NCBI GenBank assembly: GCA_030180135.1
Contig: CM058229.1
Location: 40,637,522-40,701,521, forward strand
DNA length: 64,000 nt
Origin: Orychophragmus violaceus
Lineage: Eukaryota; Streptophyta; Magnoliopsida; Brassicales; Brassicaceae
Direction: 5' to 3'
Of this stretch, positions 1 through 10,450 are shown in pieces. The notes below the pieces were generated by a model. It ran no database searches. It saw only the letters and a program-made list of their open reading frames with translations, and was not told the origin of the DNA. The number at the start of each line of letters is the position of its first letter. The first letter of the stretch is position 1. The translations under genes were made by a program, and so were the position numbers.

Positions 1-1
1 G

Positions 2-3000
2 ACTACTACTCATAACAATTCTTTCTCCCTGCGATCCGTCCTTGAGAAGGACAAGTTAAATGGATCGAATTTTCTCGAATGGTATCGGAACTTGAGAATT
101 GTTCTCAAGCAGGAGAAGCGGGACTATGTCCTTGAAAATGTTCTCCCTGAAAAACCGAGATCCAATGCTGCACATGCAGAAAGGAGTGCTTGGGACAAGC
201 ATTCCAATGATGTGGTCGATGTGAATTGTCTCATGTTGGCTACCATGAACTCGGACTTGCAGAAGCAATACGAGAACGTGGAGTCGCCCGTGGAGATGAT
301 CACTAGCCTGAAAAGTATGTTTCAGGAGCAAGCACGAACTGAGAGATACCAGACGGTTAAATCTCTCATTGAATGCAAGCTACCAAAAGACAGTCCAGTC
401 AGTCCTCATGTCATTAAGATGATGGGTTATATTGATAACCTGGGGAAGCTGGATTGTCCCATTAGCCAAGAGTTGGCTACTGACATCATTCTGCAGTCAC
501 TGCCGTCAAGTTATGATCAATTTGTTATGAACTATAACATGAATAACTTGACAAAGACATTGACTGAGCTGCATGGCATGCTCAAGACAGCTGAGCCAAA
601 TATCAAGAAGGGCACTCCTAATGTACTTATGGTACAAGGGGGTAAGAAGTTTAAGAAACTTGGCAAAGGTAAGGGAAAGGGCAAGGCAGTTCCGGTTGAG
701 AACCAGGACACGCCGGCGCCAGCCCCAAAGCCTAAGACGGGCCCATCTGAGACTGATAAGTGCCATTACTGTAAAGAGCCTGGGCATTGGAAGAGAAATT
801 GCAACAAATTCTTGGAAGAGAAGAAGAAGAAGAAGAAGACTTTCGATACTTCATCTTCAGGTATTTATGTTATAGAAGTAAATGTTACTACTTCTGGTTC
901 TACTTCTTGGGTATTGGATACCGGCTGTGGTGCTCATATTTGTACAAATATGCAGGGCCTAAGCAACAGTAGGACGTTGGAAAGGGGACAAGTGGACCTG
1001 CGTGTGGGGAATGGAGCAAGAGTTGCTGCATTAGCCGTAGGAACATTTAATTTGTCTTTACCTTCTGGTTTGGTTTTAGAACTTCATAATTGCTACTATG
1101 TACCTGCTATAAGCAGAAATATTATTTCTATTCCTGTTTTGGATTTGGAAGGATATCAGTTTTCAATTAAGAATAAATGTTGTTCTTTTGATTACAATGA
1201 TATGTATTATGGTAGCAGCCCATTAGAGAATGGGCTTTATGTTCTAAACCAAAGCACAGAAATCTATAACATTAACACCAAGAGATTCAAATCAAATGAC
1301 ACGAATCAGACTTTTCTATGGCATTGTCGTTTGGGCCACATAAACAAGAAACGGATTCAAAAGCTCCATAGTGATGGGCTTTTGGGCTCATTTGATTATG
1401 AATCATGTGAGAAATGTGAATCTTGTTTACTAGGCAAAATGGCAAAGGCGCCTTTCAACAAACAAAATGAAAGGGTCAGTGACCTATTGGGCCTTATACA
1501 TACAGATGTATGCGGCCCAATGAGCACAAATGCCAGAGGAAATTTTCGATACTTCATTACCTTTACTGATGATTTTAGTAGGTATGGCTATGTCTATTTA
1601 ATGAGACACAAGTCGGAATCTTTTGAAAAGTTCAAAGAGTTCCAAAATGAAGTAAAGAATCAACTTGGCAAAAGTATTAAGGCTCTTCGATCAGATCGTG
1701 GAGGAGAATACTTAAGCCAAGAATTCAGTGATCATTTGAGAGATTGTGGAATTGTTTCACAACTCACTCCTCCTGGAACACCACAATGGAATGGCGTGTC
1801 TGAGAGGAGGAATCGGACTTTATTAGATATGGTTCGATCAATGATGAGTCTCTCAACTCTTCCATTATCCTTTTGGGGATACGCTCTAGAAACGTCTGCG
1901 TTTACACTTAATAGGGTTCCGTCAAAATCAGTTGCAAAGACACCACATGAGATGTGGACTGGAAATGTTCCAAATGTGTCTTTCCTGAAGATTTGGGGTT
2001 GTGAAGCTTATGTTAAGCGATTAATTACAGATAAGCTCGAACCCAAATCTGATAAGTGCTACTTCGTTGGTTATCCTAAGGAAACCAAGGCATACTACTT
2101 TTACAACCAATCCGAGAATAAAGTGTTTGTTGCTCGGAACTGCGTTTTTCTTGAGAGAGAGTTTCTTTCCAAGAGAAACAGTGGGAGTAAAGTACAACTC
2201 GAAGAAGTTCGAGAACCGCAGGAAAATGCTCAACCCGTAGAGGAAGAGCAACAGTTGGATCTACAAAGAGTTGTAGACCCAACGCCTGTGGAGCCAGAAA
2301 TTCGTAGATCCGAAAGGATCCGTCACGAACCCGAGAGATATGGATTTCTCGTAACCAATTGTCATGATTTATTGATCATTGACAGTGACGAGCCCGCGAA
2401 TTACGAAGAAGCGATGATGAGCCCTGACTCCGAAAAGTGGCTGAAAGCCGCTGAATCCGAAATGGGATCCATGTCACAGAACCAAGTATGGACTTTGGTT
2501 GATTTACCCGATGGTGCAAGACCCATTGAATGTAAATGGATTTTCAAGAAGAAAATTGATGTGGATGGAAATATTCAGATATATAAAGCAAGGCTGGTGG
2601 CAAAAGGTTTCAAACAAATTCATGGTATAGACTATGAAGAAACCTATTCACCTGTAGCCATGCTTAAATCCATTCGGATTCTCCTAGCAACAGCTGCTCA
2701 TTATGATTATGAGATCTGGCAAATGGACGTGAAAACAGCTTTCCTTAATGGAATTCTGGAAGAGGATGTGTACATGACACAGCCCGAAGGTTTCATCGAT
2801 CCTAATGCTGCTAGGAAAGTATGCAAGCTTCATCGATCCATTTATGGATTGAAGCAAGCATCTCGGAGTTGGAATCTTCGTTTTGATGAAGCAGTCAAAG
2901 AGTTTGATTTCATCAGAAGCGAAGAAGAACCATGTGTTTACAAGAAGACTAGTGGGAGCGCTGTTGCATTTCTCGTGTTGTATGTAGATGACATACTTCT

Positions 3001-3784
3001 TCTCGGAAATGACGTTCCGTTGTTACAGTCTGTTAAGACTTGGCTCGGAAGTTGTTTTTCAATGAAAGACATGGGAGAAGCCGCGTATATTCTTGGAATA
3101 AGAATCTATAGAGATAGATCAAACAAGTTGATTGGACTGTGTCAAGACACTTATATCGATAAGGTCTTACACAGGTTCAGAATGCAAGATTCCAAGAAGG
3201 GCTTCATACCAATGTCTTATGGCATAAGTCTCAGCAAGAAGCAGTGTCCTGAGACACCTGCTGAGCGAGATCGCATGAGTCGGATTCCCTATGCCTCGGC
3301 GTTGGGATCCATCATGTATGCCATGCTCTGTACTCGTCCAGATGTTGCTTGTGCTTTAAGCATGACGAGTAGATACCAATCGGATCCAGGTGAAAGTCAC
3401 TGGACAGCCGTCAAGAATATTCTGAAGTATTTGAGAAATACTAAGGATAAATTCTTGGTGTATGGAGGAAGTGATGAGCTGGTAGTAAGTGGTTACACAG
3501 ACGCAAGTTTTCAGACAGACCAAGATGATTTCCGATCGCAATCTGGTTACATCTTCTGCCTGAATGGCGGTGCAGTAAGCTGGAAGAGTTCCAAGCAGGA
3601 CACTGTAGCAGATTCCACAACTGAAGCTGAGTACCTCGCTGCTTCTGAAGCGGCAAAGGAGGCTGTTTGGATCAAGAAGTTCATCACTGAACTTGGTGTG
3701 ATTCCTAGCATTTCTGAGCCAGTGGCTTTGTATTGTGACAACAATGGAGCCATTGCGCAAGCAAAGGAACCTAGATTACACTAG
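2..3784 (+). CDS. Ty1/copia Gag-Pol polyprotein, premature stop near C-terminus
   Basis: Open frame running in from the window edge; homologous residues precede the first visible ATG at 92, so the true start is upstream. Counting residues from that ATG: Gag with zinc knuckle CHYCKEPGHWKRNC (about 224-237), aspartic protease DTG (about 276), integrase with HHCC zinc finger (about 410-448) and D-D-E in DVCGPM, SDRGGEY and GVSERRN, reverse transcriptase with YVDD (about 964-967), and RNase H with TDASF, TEAEY and DNNGA. TAG at 3782-3784 replaces the Gln codon of the HQKSKHI motif, probably by C to T change, and cuts off about 60 residues including the end of RNase H. Otherwise uninterrupted for over 1250 codons, so the copy is young. 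The relatives B and C lack this stop. Confidence 0.93.
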   Translation, partial: TTTHNNSFSLRSVLEKDKLNGSNFLEWYRNLRIVLKQEKRDYVLENVLPEKPRSNAAHAERSAWDKHSNDVVDVNCLMLATMNSDLQKQYENVESPVEMITSLKSMFQEQARTERYQTVKSLIECKLPKDSPVSPHVIKMMGYIDNLGKLDCPISQELATDIILQSLPSSYDQFVMNYNMNNLTKTLTELHGMLKTAEPNIKKGTPNVLMVQGGKKFKKLGKGKGKGKAVPVENQDTPAPAPKPKTGPSETDKCHYCKEPGHWKRNCNKFLEEKKKKKKTFDTSSSGIYVIEVNVTTSGSTSWVLDTGCGAHICTNMQGLSNSRTLERGQVDLRVGNGARVAALAVGTFNLSLPSGLVLELHNCYYVPAISRNIISIPVLDLEGYQFSIKNKCCSFDYNDMYYGSSPLENGLYVLNQSTEIYNINTKRFKSNDTNQTFLWHCRLGHINKKRIQKLHSDGLLGSFDYESCEKCESCLLGKMAKAPFNKQNERVSDLLGLIHTDVCGPMSTNARGNFRYFITFTDDFSRYGYVYLMRHKSESFEKFKEFQNEVKNQLGKSIKALRSDRGGEYLSQEFSDHLRDCGIVSQLTPPGTPQWNGVSERRNRTLLDMVRSMMSLSTLPLSFWGYALETSAFTLNRVPSKSVAKTPHEMWTGNVPNVSFLKIWGCEAYVKRLITDKLEPKSDKCYFVGYPKETKAYYFYNQSENKVFVARNCVFLEREFLSKRNSGSKVQLEEVREPQENAQPVEEEQQLDLQRVVDPTPVEPEIRRSERIRHEPERYGFLVTNCHDLLIIDSDEPANYEEAMMSPDSEKWLKAAESEMGSMSQNQVWTLVDLPDGARPIECKWIFKKKIDVDGNIQIYKARLVAKGFKQIHGIDYEETYSPVAMLKSIRILLATAAHYDYEIWQMDVKTAFLNGILEEDVYMTQPEGFIDPNAARKVCKLHRSIYGLKQASRSWNLRFDEAVKEFDFIRSEEEPCVYKKTSGSAVAFLVLYVDDILLLGNDVPLLQSVKTWLGSCFSMKDMGEAAYILGIRIYRDRSNKLIGLCQDTYIDKVLHRFRMQDSKKGFIPMSYGISLSKKQCPETPAERDRMSRIPYASALGSIMYAMLCTRPDVACALSMTSRYQSDPGESHWTAVKNILKYLRNTKDKFLVYGGSDELVVSGYTDASFQTDQDDFRSQSGYIFCLNGGAVSWKSSKQDTVADSTTEAEYLAASEAAKEAVWIKKFITELGVIPSISEPVALYCDNNGAIAQAKEPRLH

Positions 3785-3964
3785 AAATCCAAACACATAG
3801 AAAGGCGATATCACCTTATCCGTGATATTGTGAATAGAGGAGATGTGAAGATCAGCAGAGTCCCGACGGATGAGAATGTTGCTGATCCACTGACCAAGCC
3901 TCTCCCAAGGCCTAAGCATGAGTTTCATACAACTGCTGTAGGCATTAGATATCTTAAGATATGA
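3785..3964 (+). pseudogene. Pol tail beyond the premature stop
   Basis: Same frame as the polyprotein and still collinear with the C-termini of B and C, including the DPLTKPLPRP segment, ending at TGA 3962-3964. Only the TAG at 3782 separates it from the main frame, so the lesion is a single substitution and not general decay. Confidence 0.85.
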
Positions 3965-4080
3965 TCTTGATTTCAGTGGGAGTTGTATTTGTTTTAGTTA
4001 TGACATGATGTTCACAAAGACATAATAGTTATGTTATTTTAATGAAATTGTTTCAGCATTATTTAATTGTGTTAATTAAA

Positions 4081-4147
<67 letters not shown>

Positions 4148-4847
4148 CCCAAAGTAATTTATGACATTTTATAGGCCATCAAGTATGTGACTTGATCATG
4201 AAACCCTATAAGCAATAAATGACATAAATTAGAATGGTCCCTGGTCGAGGTTGTTAACGTGGGACATTAACAACCACGTGAGACTAGTATGTGAGGTGAC
4301 TGATGACCATGTTTCATGGAGTCATTAATAAGTGTATTAAAGTCAATCACATAGATATGTGTTAGAGAACACATGATCGGACTTGACCCGTTAATGAGAA
4401 CTCTACAAGATGTTATATGAGTGTCATAAGAGTTTCTCATTACGACTAAAGAGAGTAGTCCTTAGACCTGAGTTCATCATGTCCTCTCTTATATGGATTG
4501 GTTCGTCTTGACTTTGTCAAACGTCAGCCGTAACTGGTGATCATAAAGACACTGATTAGGCGTATCATGAAATATAAAAGAGACATGGATGGAACAAGAT
4601 GGGATTTGTACCTCCTATATAACAGGAGTTAAATATCTTTGGGCCTATCGAAGATTTGATACTGGAAATGCGTGGCCGCGCTCAAACGAACTGATTGTCA
4701 GTTGTTTGTTTTTCATCAGTACAAATCGGGATTCGATAAACGTGATCTAGCTTAATAAGGATGACACAGTTCTTGCCTTATGCTAGATTGAGATATGGAT
4801 ACAAAGGGATTAAAATGGAATAGACGATTCCAGTACAAGTGGGAGAT
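3965..4847 (+). other. Conserved 3' noncoding region of E, flanked by two PPT-like tracts
   Basis: About 0.88 kb without a convincing ORF between the pol stop and the LTR. It begins just before CAGTGGGAGTT (about 3975-3985) and ends at ACAAGTGGGAGAT next to the LTR. Clear relatives occupy the same position in A, B, C and D. Most copia elements have the PPT directly after pol, so this insertion-like segment is unusual. Confidence 0.75.
4078..4144. repeat. Poly-A plus (TA)n microsatellite
   Basis: A run of twelve A followed by about 27 TA units inside the E 3' region. The corresponding places in A, B and C lack it, so it is a local expansion. Confidence 0.95.
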
Positions 4848-5575
4848 TGTTGGGAATGTCCTGAAATCTATTTGTACTTACTCTGAGAGAAAGTCGTGTT
4901 GTCGAGATGAGACAATCATATGACACTAGGTAGTCATAACGCTTTGCTAGAAGCCACTTATGATCAATGAGTTGAGAACTCATTGCTAGTGTTATATGAT
5001 CCTACAGGGTCACACACCTAAGCAAACTGGACATTGCATGAGAGGATGATCATTAATGTAATGATCGGGTGAATGCATATTTGATATGCATTCAATATCG
5101 ACATTTCTGGGCGATGTCGATCGATGCACTAAGAGTATCGGTCGACATATATTGGCCGTGTCGATCGACACATAGAGTGTATCGGTCGACACAACTCGCG
5201 GATTGACGGATTAAATTGGTTTAATCATTAGTTAATCCCGGGGCGGTTTAAGTCGACATATATAAGATATATGGTCGACCTAAACTCGTTTCTAACCTAA
5301 TTCACAGCCACCAGAAACAGAAAAGAAACCTCTCTGAGATTAGATCTCAAAAGGCACTAGCATCCCTTCCTGTTCAGCTTGTGTGCGTGTGGATACCGTA
5401 GAGGCGCAGCATTTGAGGTGCTCTAGATCTCGATTATCTGCAAATAACTTCCGCTGCTAATCACCAGATAATCTCCAGATCTGATAGATTCAATTACATG
5501 AACCTGTAGATCCTAGGCTCGGAATTCAGACTAGGATTGCCTAATTGGATTAGGAATCTGCTAGAAATTCCTTCA
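4848..5575 (+). repeat. 3' LTR of E
   Basis: Starts TGTTGGGAATGTCC directly after the PPT. The end is set at ..CCTTCA (5575) because Athila-type gag sequence, matching 14862 onward of element G, resumes immediately after. The end is less certain than the start because the partner LTR is not visible. Length about 728 bp. Confidence 0.75.
5113..5270 (+). promoter_or_regulatory. U3 module in E LTR: CGATCGA palindromes plus TATA box
   Basis: Four palindromic sites about 20-25 bp apart: GATGTCGATCGATGCAC, a TCGGTCGACA variant, GTGTCGATCGACACA and another TCGGTCGACA variant (5113-5195). About 65 bp further is CATATATAAG (5256-5265), a TATA box enclosed in an imperfect GTCGAC...GTCGAC inverted repeat. 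The order (array then TATA) matches the LTR of D. Function is inferred from position only. Confidence 0.55.
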
Positions 5576-6305
5576 TCTCTCTGGTATCTCTTAAATCTCA
5601 CCCAGGCTGACTTAAAAGGCTCAGTAGATCCTTGCTTGAAGGTCAAGAGATCCTGTCTAAGCTGATCGGATCGAGCATCATCATAGACGTGTCGCAGAAA
5701 CTTCTCCTTAACTACATTCCAAGTAGTCAGAGTCCCAGGTGGAATCTGATTTAGCCAATCAGCTGCTTCTCCTCCAAGAGAGTGAGGAAAAAGCTTACAG
5801 TGCAGGTAGTCATAAGTCACTCCATTATTCTTCATCCTAGTAACTATGGACTCAAAGTGCTCCATGTGGTCCATAGGATGCTCATGTGGTAGTCCGGTGA
5901 AGACATGCTGTCCCACAAGTGTGTAATAGGTTGTCTTAAGCTCGAACTCATTCGGCGGAAACATAGGAGGTACAATCGCAGACCTACTGGCATAAAAATC
6001 ATCCGGTCGATTGTAATCAGCTAATGTCCTTCTAACAGGTGGATCAGGTTGGACAATCTGCCTCTCATGCTCAGTAATCACATTACCTTCAGCATCCAGT
6101 CTCTGACCAAGCGCATTGCATACCTGGTTGTCTGAATGCCTCAGAACAACTTCAGTATCTCTAATAAGGATTATACGATTGGTGTCAGCTATCTTAGCTA
6201 GCGTATGGGCTTTTCTGTTCTCTCTCTCTCAAGCTTTGCAAGCTCCTTAAGTTCGAGATTCACGAGATCCTTTTCCAAATTACTTCGCAAGTCGCGATCA
6301 GTCAT
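5576..6305 (-). pseudogene. Athila-type Gag fragment of F, frameshifted
   Basis: Reads from ATG at 6305 leftward. The first about 35 codons (coiled-coil-like, Glu/Leu/Lys rich) break by frameshift in a GAGAGA run near 6230. The frame then resumes as an open stretch to 5576 with the retrotransposon Gag core: FELKTTYY, GLPHEHPMDHMEHFESI, LFPHSLGGEAADWLN and FKRYQRD. Homologous residues in G continue with CPHHGFSE, so element E has cut the protein exactly after RYQRD. Nonfunctional. Confidence 0.85.
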
Positions 6306-6324
6306 AAATTGTTTTGTTCACGCA

Positions 6325-6418
6325 GGTGTGTCGACCAATGCAAGGAAAGGTGTCGATCGATGCAAGTTGCGAATGTGTGTCGATCGACACTCAGGACCGT
6401 GTCGATCGATGCAGGGCG
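6325..6418 (-). promoter_or_regulatory. CGATCGA array in F leader
   Basis: Four sites spaced about 25-29 bp between the gag start and the PBS: GTGTCGACCAATGCA, GTGTCGATCGATGCA, TGTGTCGATCGACAC and GTGTCGATCGATGCA. The same arrangement stands in the G leader at about 15677-15765. Role unknown. Confidence 0.6.
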
Positions 6419-6528
6419 AATACAGGCATACCTGAAACGCAAGAAAAATAAAAATTAGTAACCAAAAACAAAAACGAAAAACCTAGTCTAAACCCTAAGT
6501 TCAAATCTATCGAAGACTCAAAAGAGTT

Positions 6529-6544
6529 CCCGGCAACGGCGCCA
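6529..6544 (-). other. Primer binding site of F (tRNA-Asp type)
   Basis: On the minus strand TGGCGCCGTTGCCGGG, six bases inside the 5' LTR. This is the complement of the plant tRNA-Asp 3' end and typical of Athila elements. No mismatch over these 16 bases. Confidence 0.88.
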
Positions 6545-6550
6545 AAAACA

Positions 6551-7740
6551 TGATATGATCAGGTTTTAATCCCTAGATCTACACTGCAAGTGCACAGACG
6601 TGAACCAGTAGTGTATAGGGTATCGAATCCACAGAGAGTCAAGATTCTTACGATAGATTGTAGAATTTCAGGTTAAGCTAGGAAGCAATCGGAAAATAAA
6701 CAGTAAATCAAGCAGAAAGTAAAGTAAGCGATTTTGTAAGCAATCAAACGAAGCGTCAGGTCAAGGGAGTTCTCAGGAAATCAGGAACACAGTCTAATCA
6801 ATCAATCGGGATCAAATTAAGAACTGTTCTAGAACTAGAATCACAGAATTATAACAGACCAACTTTCGTTGCGAATATTATCTATGTCTAACAACCTAGA
6901 AAGCCAACTTTCGTTGCGAATCCTAGAGTTCTAAACAAGCATTAATCTCAGGTTCTTTCGTTCACAATTCTTCTAAACTAAATTTCTTTGCGGATAGTCA
7001 AATTGCCCATCTAGGTTCTTTCTAGTTAATCAATCAACTTTCGTTGCAGAAATCAACCTAACATCAATAATCTAAGTGGTCAATTGAGATCAAGCAGTAA
7101 GAACAACCCTAGATGAAGAACTAGAAAGATATGAATCCCTACAGATTGATCAACCTATAATTCCATGAAATCTCCTGTGAGAATCCCTAAACCTAACTGG
7201 TAAACTACTCAAACATGATCAATGAAAAAAAAATCATAATGAATAGAAAACCAAATATCATAAAATAGAATAAGAAACTGGGGTTCGAAATTTCCTCTCT
7301 CTCGAGTACAAGATCAGCCCCTAATTCTCTCAAAGTAAAATAATGCGTATCAAAAGCGCCTGAAAGCGTAGCCTAAACAATGGCTTAAAAACCCTAATAT
7401 ATAGTCTAAAACACGTCTAGGGCCTTTTTGTAAGTCTGGCAAACTTCTGGGCAAAAACAGTAATTTCTCCAAAATGCAGATTTTTGGCGCAGAATTCTGG
7501 AATCACTATGAGTCGATCGATGCACATACTACGTCGATCGATGCAAGGTGAAAACGCAGCCAGTGAACTCTGTAAATCTCTCAATAGTGCAGAATTGCTC
7601 CAAATGCTCCCAAAACGTCCAATTAAGCTCCAAATGTCCTTAAACCTGTAAAACACCTGAAAAGACTCCAAAACACATTGAAAGACTCGATAACAAAGAC
7701 ATGTATCATGGTCAAAAGTCCTAAAAACCATGATATATCA
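6551..7740 (-). repeat. 5' LTR of F
   Basis: 1190 bp bounded by TGATATGATC and GATATATCA, the same ends as the two G LTRs. It holds a CGATCGA pair at 7511-7549 and, in element sense, a TATATATTAG box at about 7394-7406, roughly 105-150 bp downstream of the pair. The partner LTR is outside the window. Confidence 0.9.
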
Positions 7741-8498
7741 ATCATCTCCAAAACCAGAGATAGTGTAGTCATCTCCTGGCCATGGTGGAGATTCATAGTC
7801 AACTTCTTGGTCGGAACATGCTTGGCTCGACTCTTCAAACTCGCCTTCAGTGGATCCGACAGACTCGTCTTCCTCTTCTCCCATAGTTCTTTGGTTCATG
7901 TTGAAGTAAACCAAAGTATCAAAGTTCTTTATTGAAAAAAAAAGGCTAGTAAAGTCTCTGGATTCGAAATTCTAAGGCAATAAACAAGACTGGTATGTTT
8001 CCTTTTCGATTGAACACGGTAAAAAAGAAATGAAAATCTAGGATATTGGTTTTTTTTTTAATTGGAAATTTGAAATGAGCAAGTAAATAAGGAAAATCAA
8101 CTAATGACAAACAAATCTTTGTGGTTTTATAGAGGAAAAATCGAATCAAACAAAAGAAAAATCAGAAAACTAAGATGAACACTTTTCTTTTGGAGTTTTA
8201 GGTTGAAGGTAAAACATGAATAAAAACTAAAGGTAAACGATTTTTTAAGGGATTTTCTTGATGCAAAACTAGACTAGAATGATAAAGTAATGACACTAAC
8301 AGGGAAACACTAAAGCCGAATAGAACAGGAATAAACAAGGACAAAACTCGACTAGGCCAAATGGAAACAAGCAATCTAACAATTTTTTTTATGGATTTTC
8401 AGATTTATAAGGAGAAAATAAACAAACTAAAACGAAAAAGAGTAAAACTTTATAGACAACCAGAGTGGTTCAAGAGTCTAAGCTATGATACTAGATGG
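7741..8498. other. Unassigned AT-rich stretch between F and inverted repeat P
   Basis: No family recognised. A 53-codon acidic minus-strand frame (ATG at 7899, stop TGA at 7738-7740 inside the F LTR terminus) begins MNQRTMGEEEDES and is rich in Glu, Asp and Ser. It looks like the tail of a protein cut by the F insertion but could be chance. The remainder has long A and T runs and nothing else I can support. Confidence 0.4.
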
Positions 8499-9272
8499 TG
8501 TAAGATGGGAGGCGGGTGGTCGAGTGGTCTAGAAGCGACGAGCGGGACGATGGTCAAACGCGGATCGATGGGACGAGGAAGCTAGCCGAAGGCGCTCTCT
8601 TCCTGGTCGGTGGATGATTCAATGGAGTTGAGGAGTTTGAACACGACATAATACACTAGTAACAAGATGTAAGCAAGCAAATAGTAACAAGGAATCTCGA
8701 TCCAAGGGGAAACCACACGAGGATAAGAGATCGGCCGCCCAAGCTTCTTTTAACTAAAAACTTACTTAATCTTATTATCAACGAAAAGAATGGCTCAAAT
8801 AGCCAATATTCTAGGTTACAAGTGGGCTAAAAAGGGTCTGGTCGAAATCATAAAAGAAAAAGACAAGAAGGAAGGTTGGACGGGCCAGATTCTCCTTCTC
8901 TTGTATCGGGCTTTGGTTTACCTCATTAAAAACCTTAGTGGAAAAACCCCAATTGGGATAAAACCACACTTAAGGGAAAAAGAGTATAAACCTCAGCCCA
9001 ACGAGATGTTTCACGTGCTCCTGGTCGCCAAACATAGTTCTGGAGTTCACTAAATCCGCAAGCTTCTAAATAAGGCAGGTCCAGCAACCTTTGGGTTTGA
9101 TCTTGCATATCTACTTCGCCCGAGCTGTTATTGGTGTGATTCCAACTCTCATACATTCCCTGATTAATCAAGAATTCAGGCCAAGTTCCTTTGCTTCCTG
9201 ATTCATCCTGGTCCATTCTGAACACTCCAATATGCACAAATCGGTCTTCAGCGGGTTCCTTGGAAATCACCT
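8499..9272 (+). repeat. Long inverted repeat P, left arm
   Basis: 774 bp beginning TGTAAGATGGGAGG, nearly identical to the reverse complement of the right arm (9856-10450 plus 17072-17090 plus 24231-24393). Agreement is high but imperfect by eye, with scattered substitutions. On the minus strand the inner part reads as a degenerate protein (containing WPEFLINQGMYESWNH and RWAEVYTLFPL) followed by a TTTTTCCACTAAGG-type tract seen near retroelement ends. The outer flanks share no target duplication. Possibly a foldback element or a pair of head-to-head retroelement ends. Confidence 0.85.
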
Positions 9273-9855
9273 GTCTTGAAACGGGCATAACTTCTTCATA
9301 GCAAATGGTATTGATGTGATTCAACTTCGTGAAGATTCCTTGGTGAGTCAGGTTTCCAGAACAGGTTGATTTTCATCTTTAATGCTCATGGTCCGATCGA
9401 AATCCTCTCTTGAATGCACCTATATCCGCGGACAGGGCTAAATGGACAGCTTCTAGACATACTCCAAGATTAGCTCGAGCCAAGGCTGATTTCTTCTGAT
9501 CAAACTCTTTCAAATAGCATACTTTCTGGTGGATATCAAGTCTGGTATGATTAGTTCGAACCAATTCTCCTATGGACATCTTCCAGGACTTGGTTAAGGC
9601 TCCGGGTGGACGGTTGTCGACCATCTCCAAGTGGGATCGTTCCAATTGGGTTCTGGAACGATCATTACTCCTGAAACATTTTGTTGGCTGATGAATCATC
9701 AATCCCACGTCATTTGGACATGTAGAACTTGCCTTGGCCTTCTTAACCTCCTTAGGTACGTTACGCATGGTCGGAAACAGCTCGACCAGCCTCATGGTCG
9801 AGATCGTTACGTACCGCTCGTCCGGGTCGGGTCTGGATGATCCGATGTCCTCATA
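9273..9855. other. Spacer between the arms of P
   Basis: 583 bp single-copy loop between the arms. The minus strand has an open frame of 138 codons (9379-9795), starting MRLVELFPTMRNV, with no family I recognise. If the locus is transcribed this would be the loop of a hairpin with arms of about 775 bp. Confidence 0.6.
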
Positions 9856-10450
9856 AGGTGATTTCCAAGGAACCCGCTGAAGACCGACTTGTGCATATTG
9901 GATTGTTCAGAACGGACCAGGATAATCAGGAAGCAAAGAAACTTGGCCTGAATTCTTGATTAATCAGGGAATGTATGAGAGTTGGAATCACACCAATAAC
10001 AGCTCGGACGAAGTGGATATGCAAGATCAAACCCGAAGGTTGCTGGACCTGCATTATTTGGAAGCTCGCGGATGTAGTGAACTTCAGAACTATGTTTGGC
10101 GACCAGGATCACGTGAAACATCTCCTTGGGCTGAGGTTTATACTCATTTTCCCTTAAGTGTGGTTTTATCCCAATTGGGTTTTTCCACTAAGGTTTTTAA
10201 TGAGGTAAACCAAAGCCCGATACAAGAGAAGGAGAATCTGGCCCGTCCAACCTTCCTTCTTGTCTTTTTCTTTTATGATTTCGACCAGACCCTTTTTAGC
10301 CCACTTGTAACCTAGACTATTGGCTATTTAAGCCATTCTTTTAGTTGCTAATAAGATTAAGTAAGTTTTTAGTAAAAAGAACCCTAGCTTGGGCGGCCGA
10401 TCTCTTATCCTCGCGTTGTTTCCCCTTGGATAGAGATTTCTTGTTACTAC
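9856..10450 (-). repeat. Long inverted repeat P, right arm, inner part
   Basis: Reverse-complement match to 9272 leftward, starting at AGGTGATTTCC. Plus-strand open frame 9956-10315 repeats the degenerate protein of the left arm (MYESWNHTNNSS, RLLDLHYLEARG). Interrupted at 10450 by element G, which duplicated ACTAC (10446-10450 and 17067-17071). The arm continues at 17072. Confidence 0.85.

Larger units (their letters stand above)
1..5575 (+). mobile_element. Copia element E (5'-truncated by window edge)
   Basis: Ty1/copia LTR retrotransposon read on the + strand. It contains Gag-Pol, a roughly 0.9 kb noncoding 3' region, the polypurine tract ACAAGTGGGAGAT at 4835-4847 and the 3' LTR. The 5' LTR, PBS and first few Gag codons lie outside the window. 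It is inserted in the gag of the minus-strand element F: F coding sequence resumes at 5576, and TCTCT (5576-5580) is the likely target duplication, whose partner is off the left edge. Confidence 0.9.
5576..7740 (-). mobile_element. Athila-like Ty3/gypsy element F (partial)
   Basis: Minus-strand element with its 5' LTR on the right (6551-7740), a tRNA-Asp type PBS, a leader and the start of gag. The rest continues left beyond E and out of the window. Identified by Athila-family Gag similarity and the near-identical layout of G. Confidence 0.82.

Noticed and set aside
56..331. Minus-strand ORFs over the E, B and C polyproteins
   Set aside because: Shadows of the real frame with no independent motifs.
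6529..6550. tRNA-Asp gene fragment
   Set aside because: Only the 3' terminal complement is present beside an LTR, which is the primer binding site.
7678..7935. 85-codon plus-strand ORF crossing the F LTR edge
   Set aside because: Spans the junction of two unrelated sequences, so it cannot be an ancestral gene.
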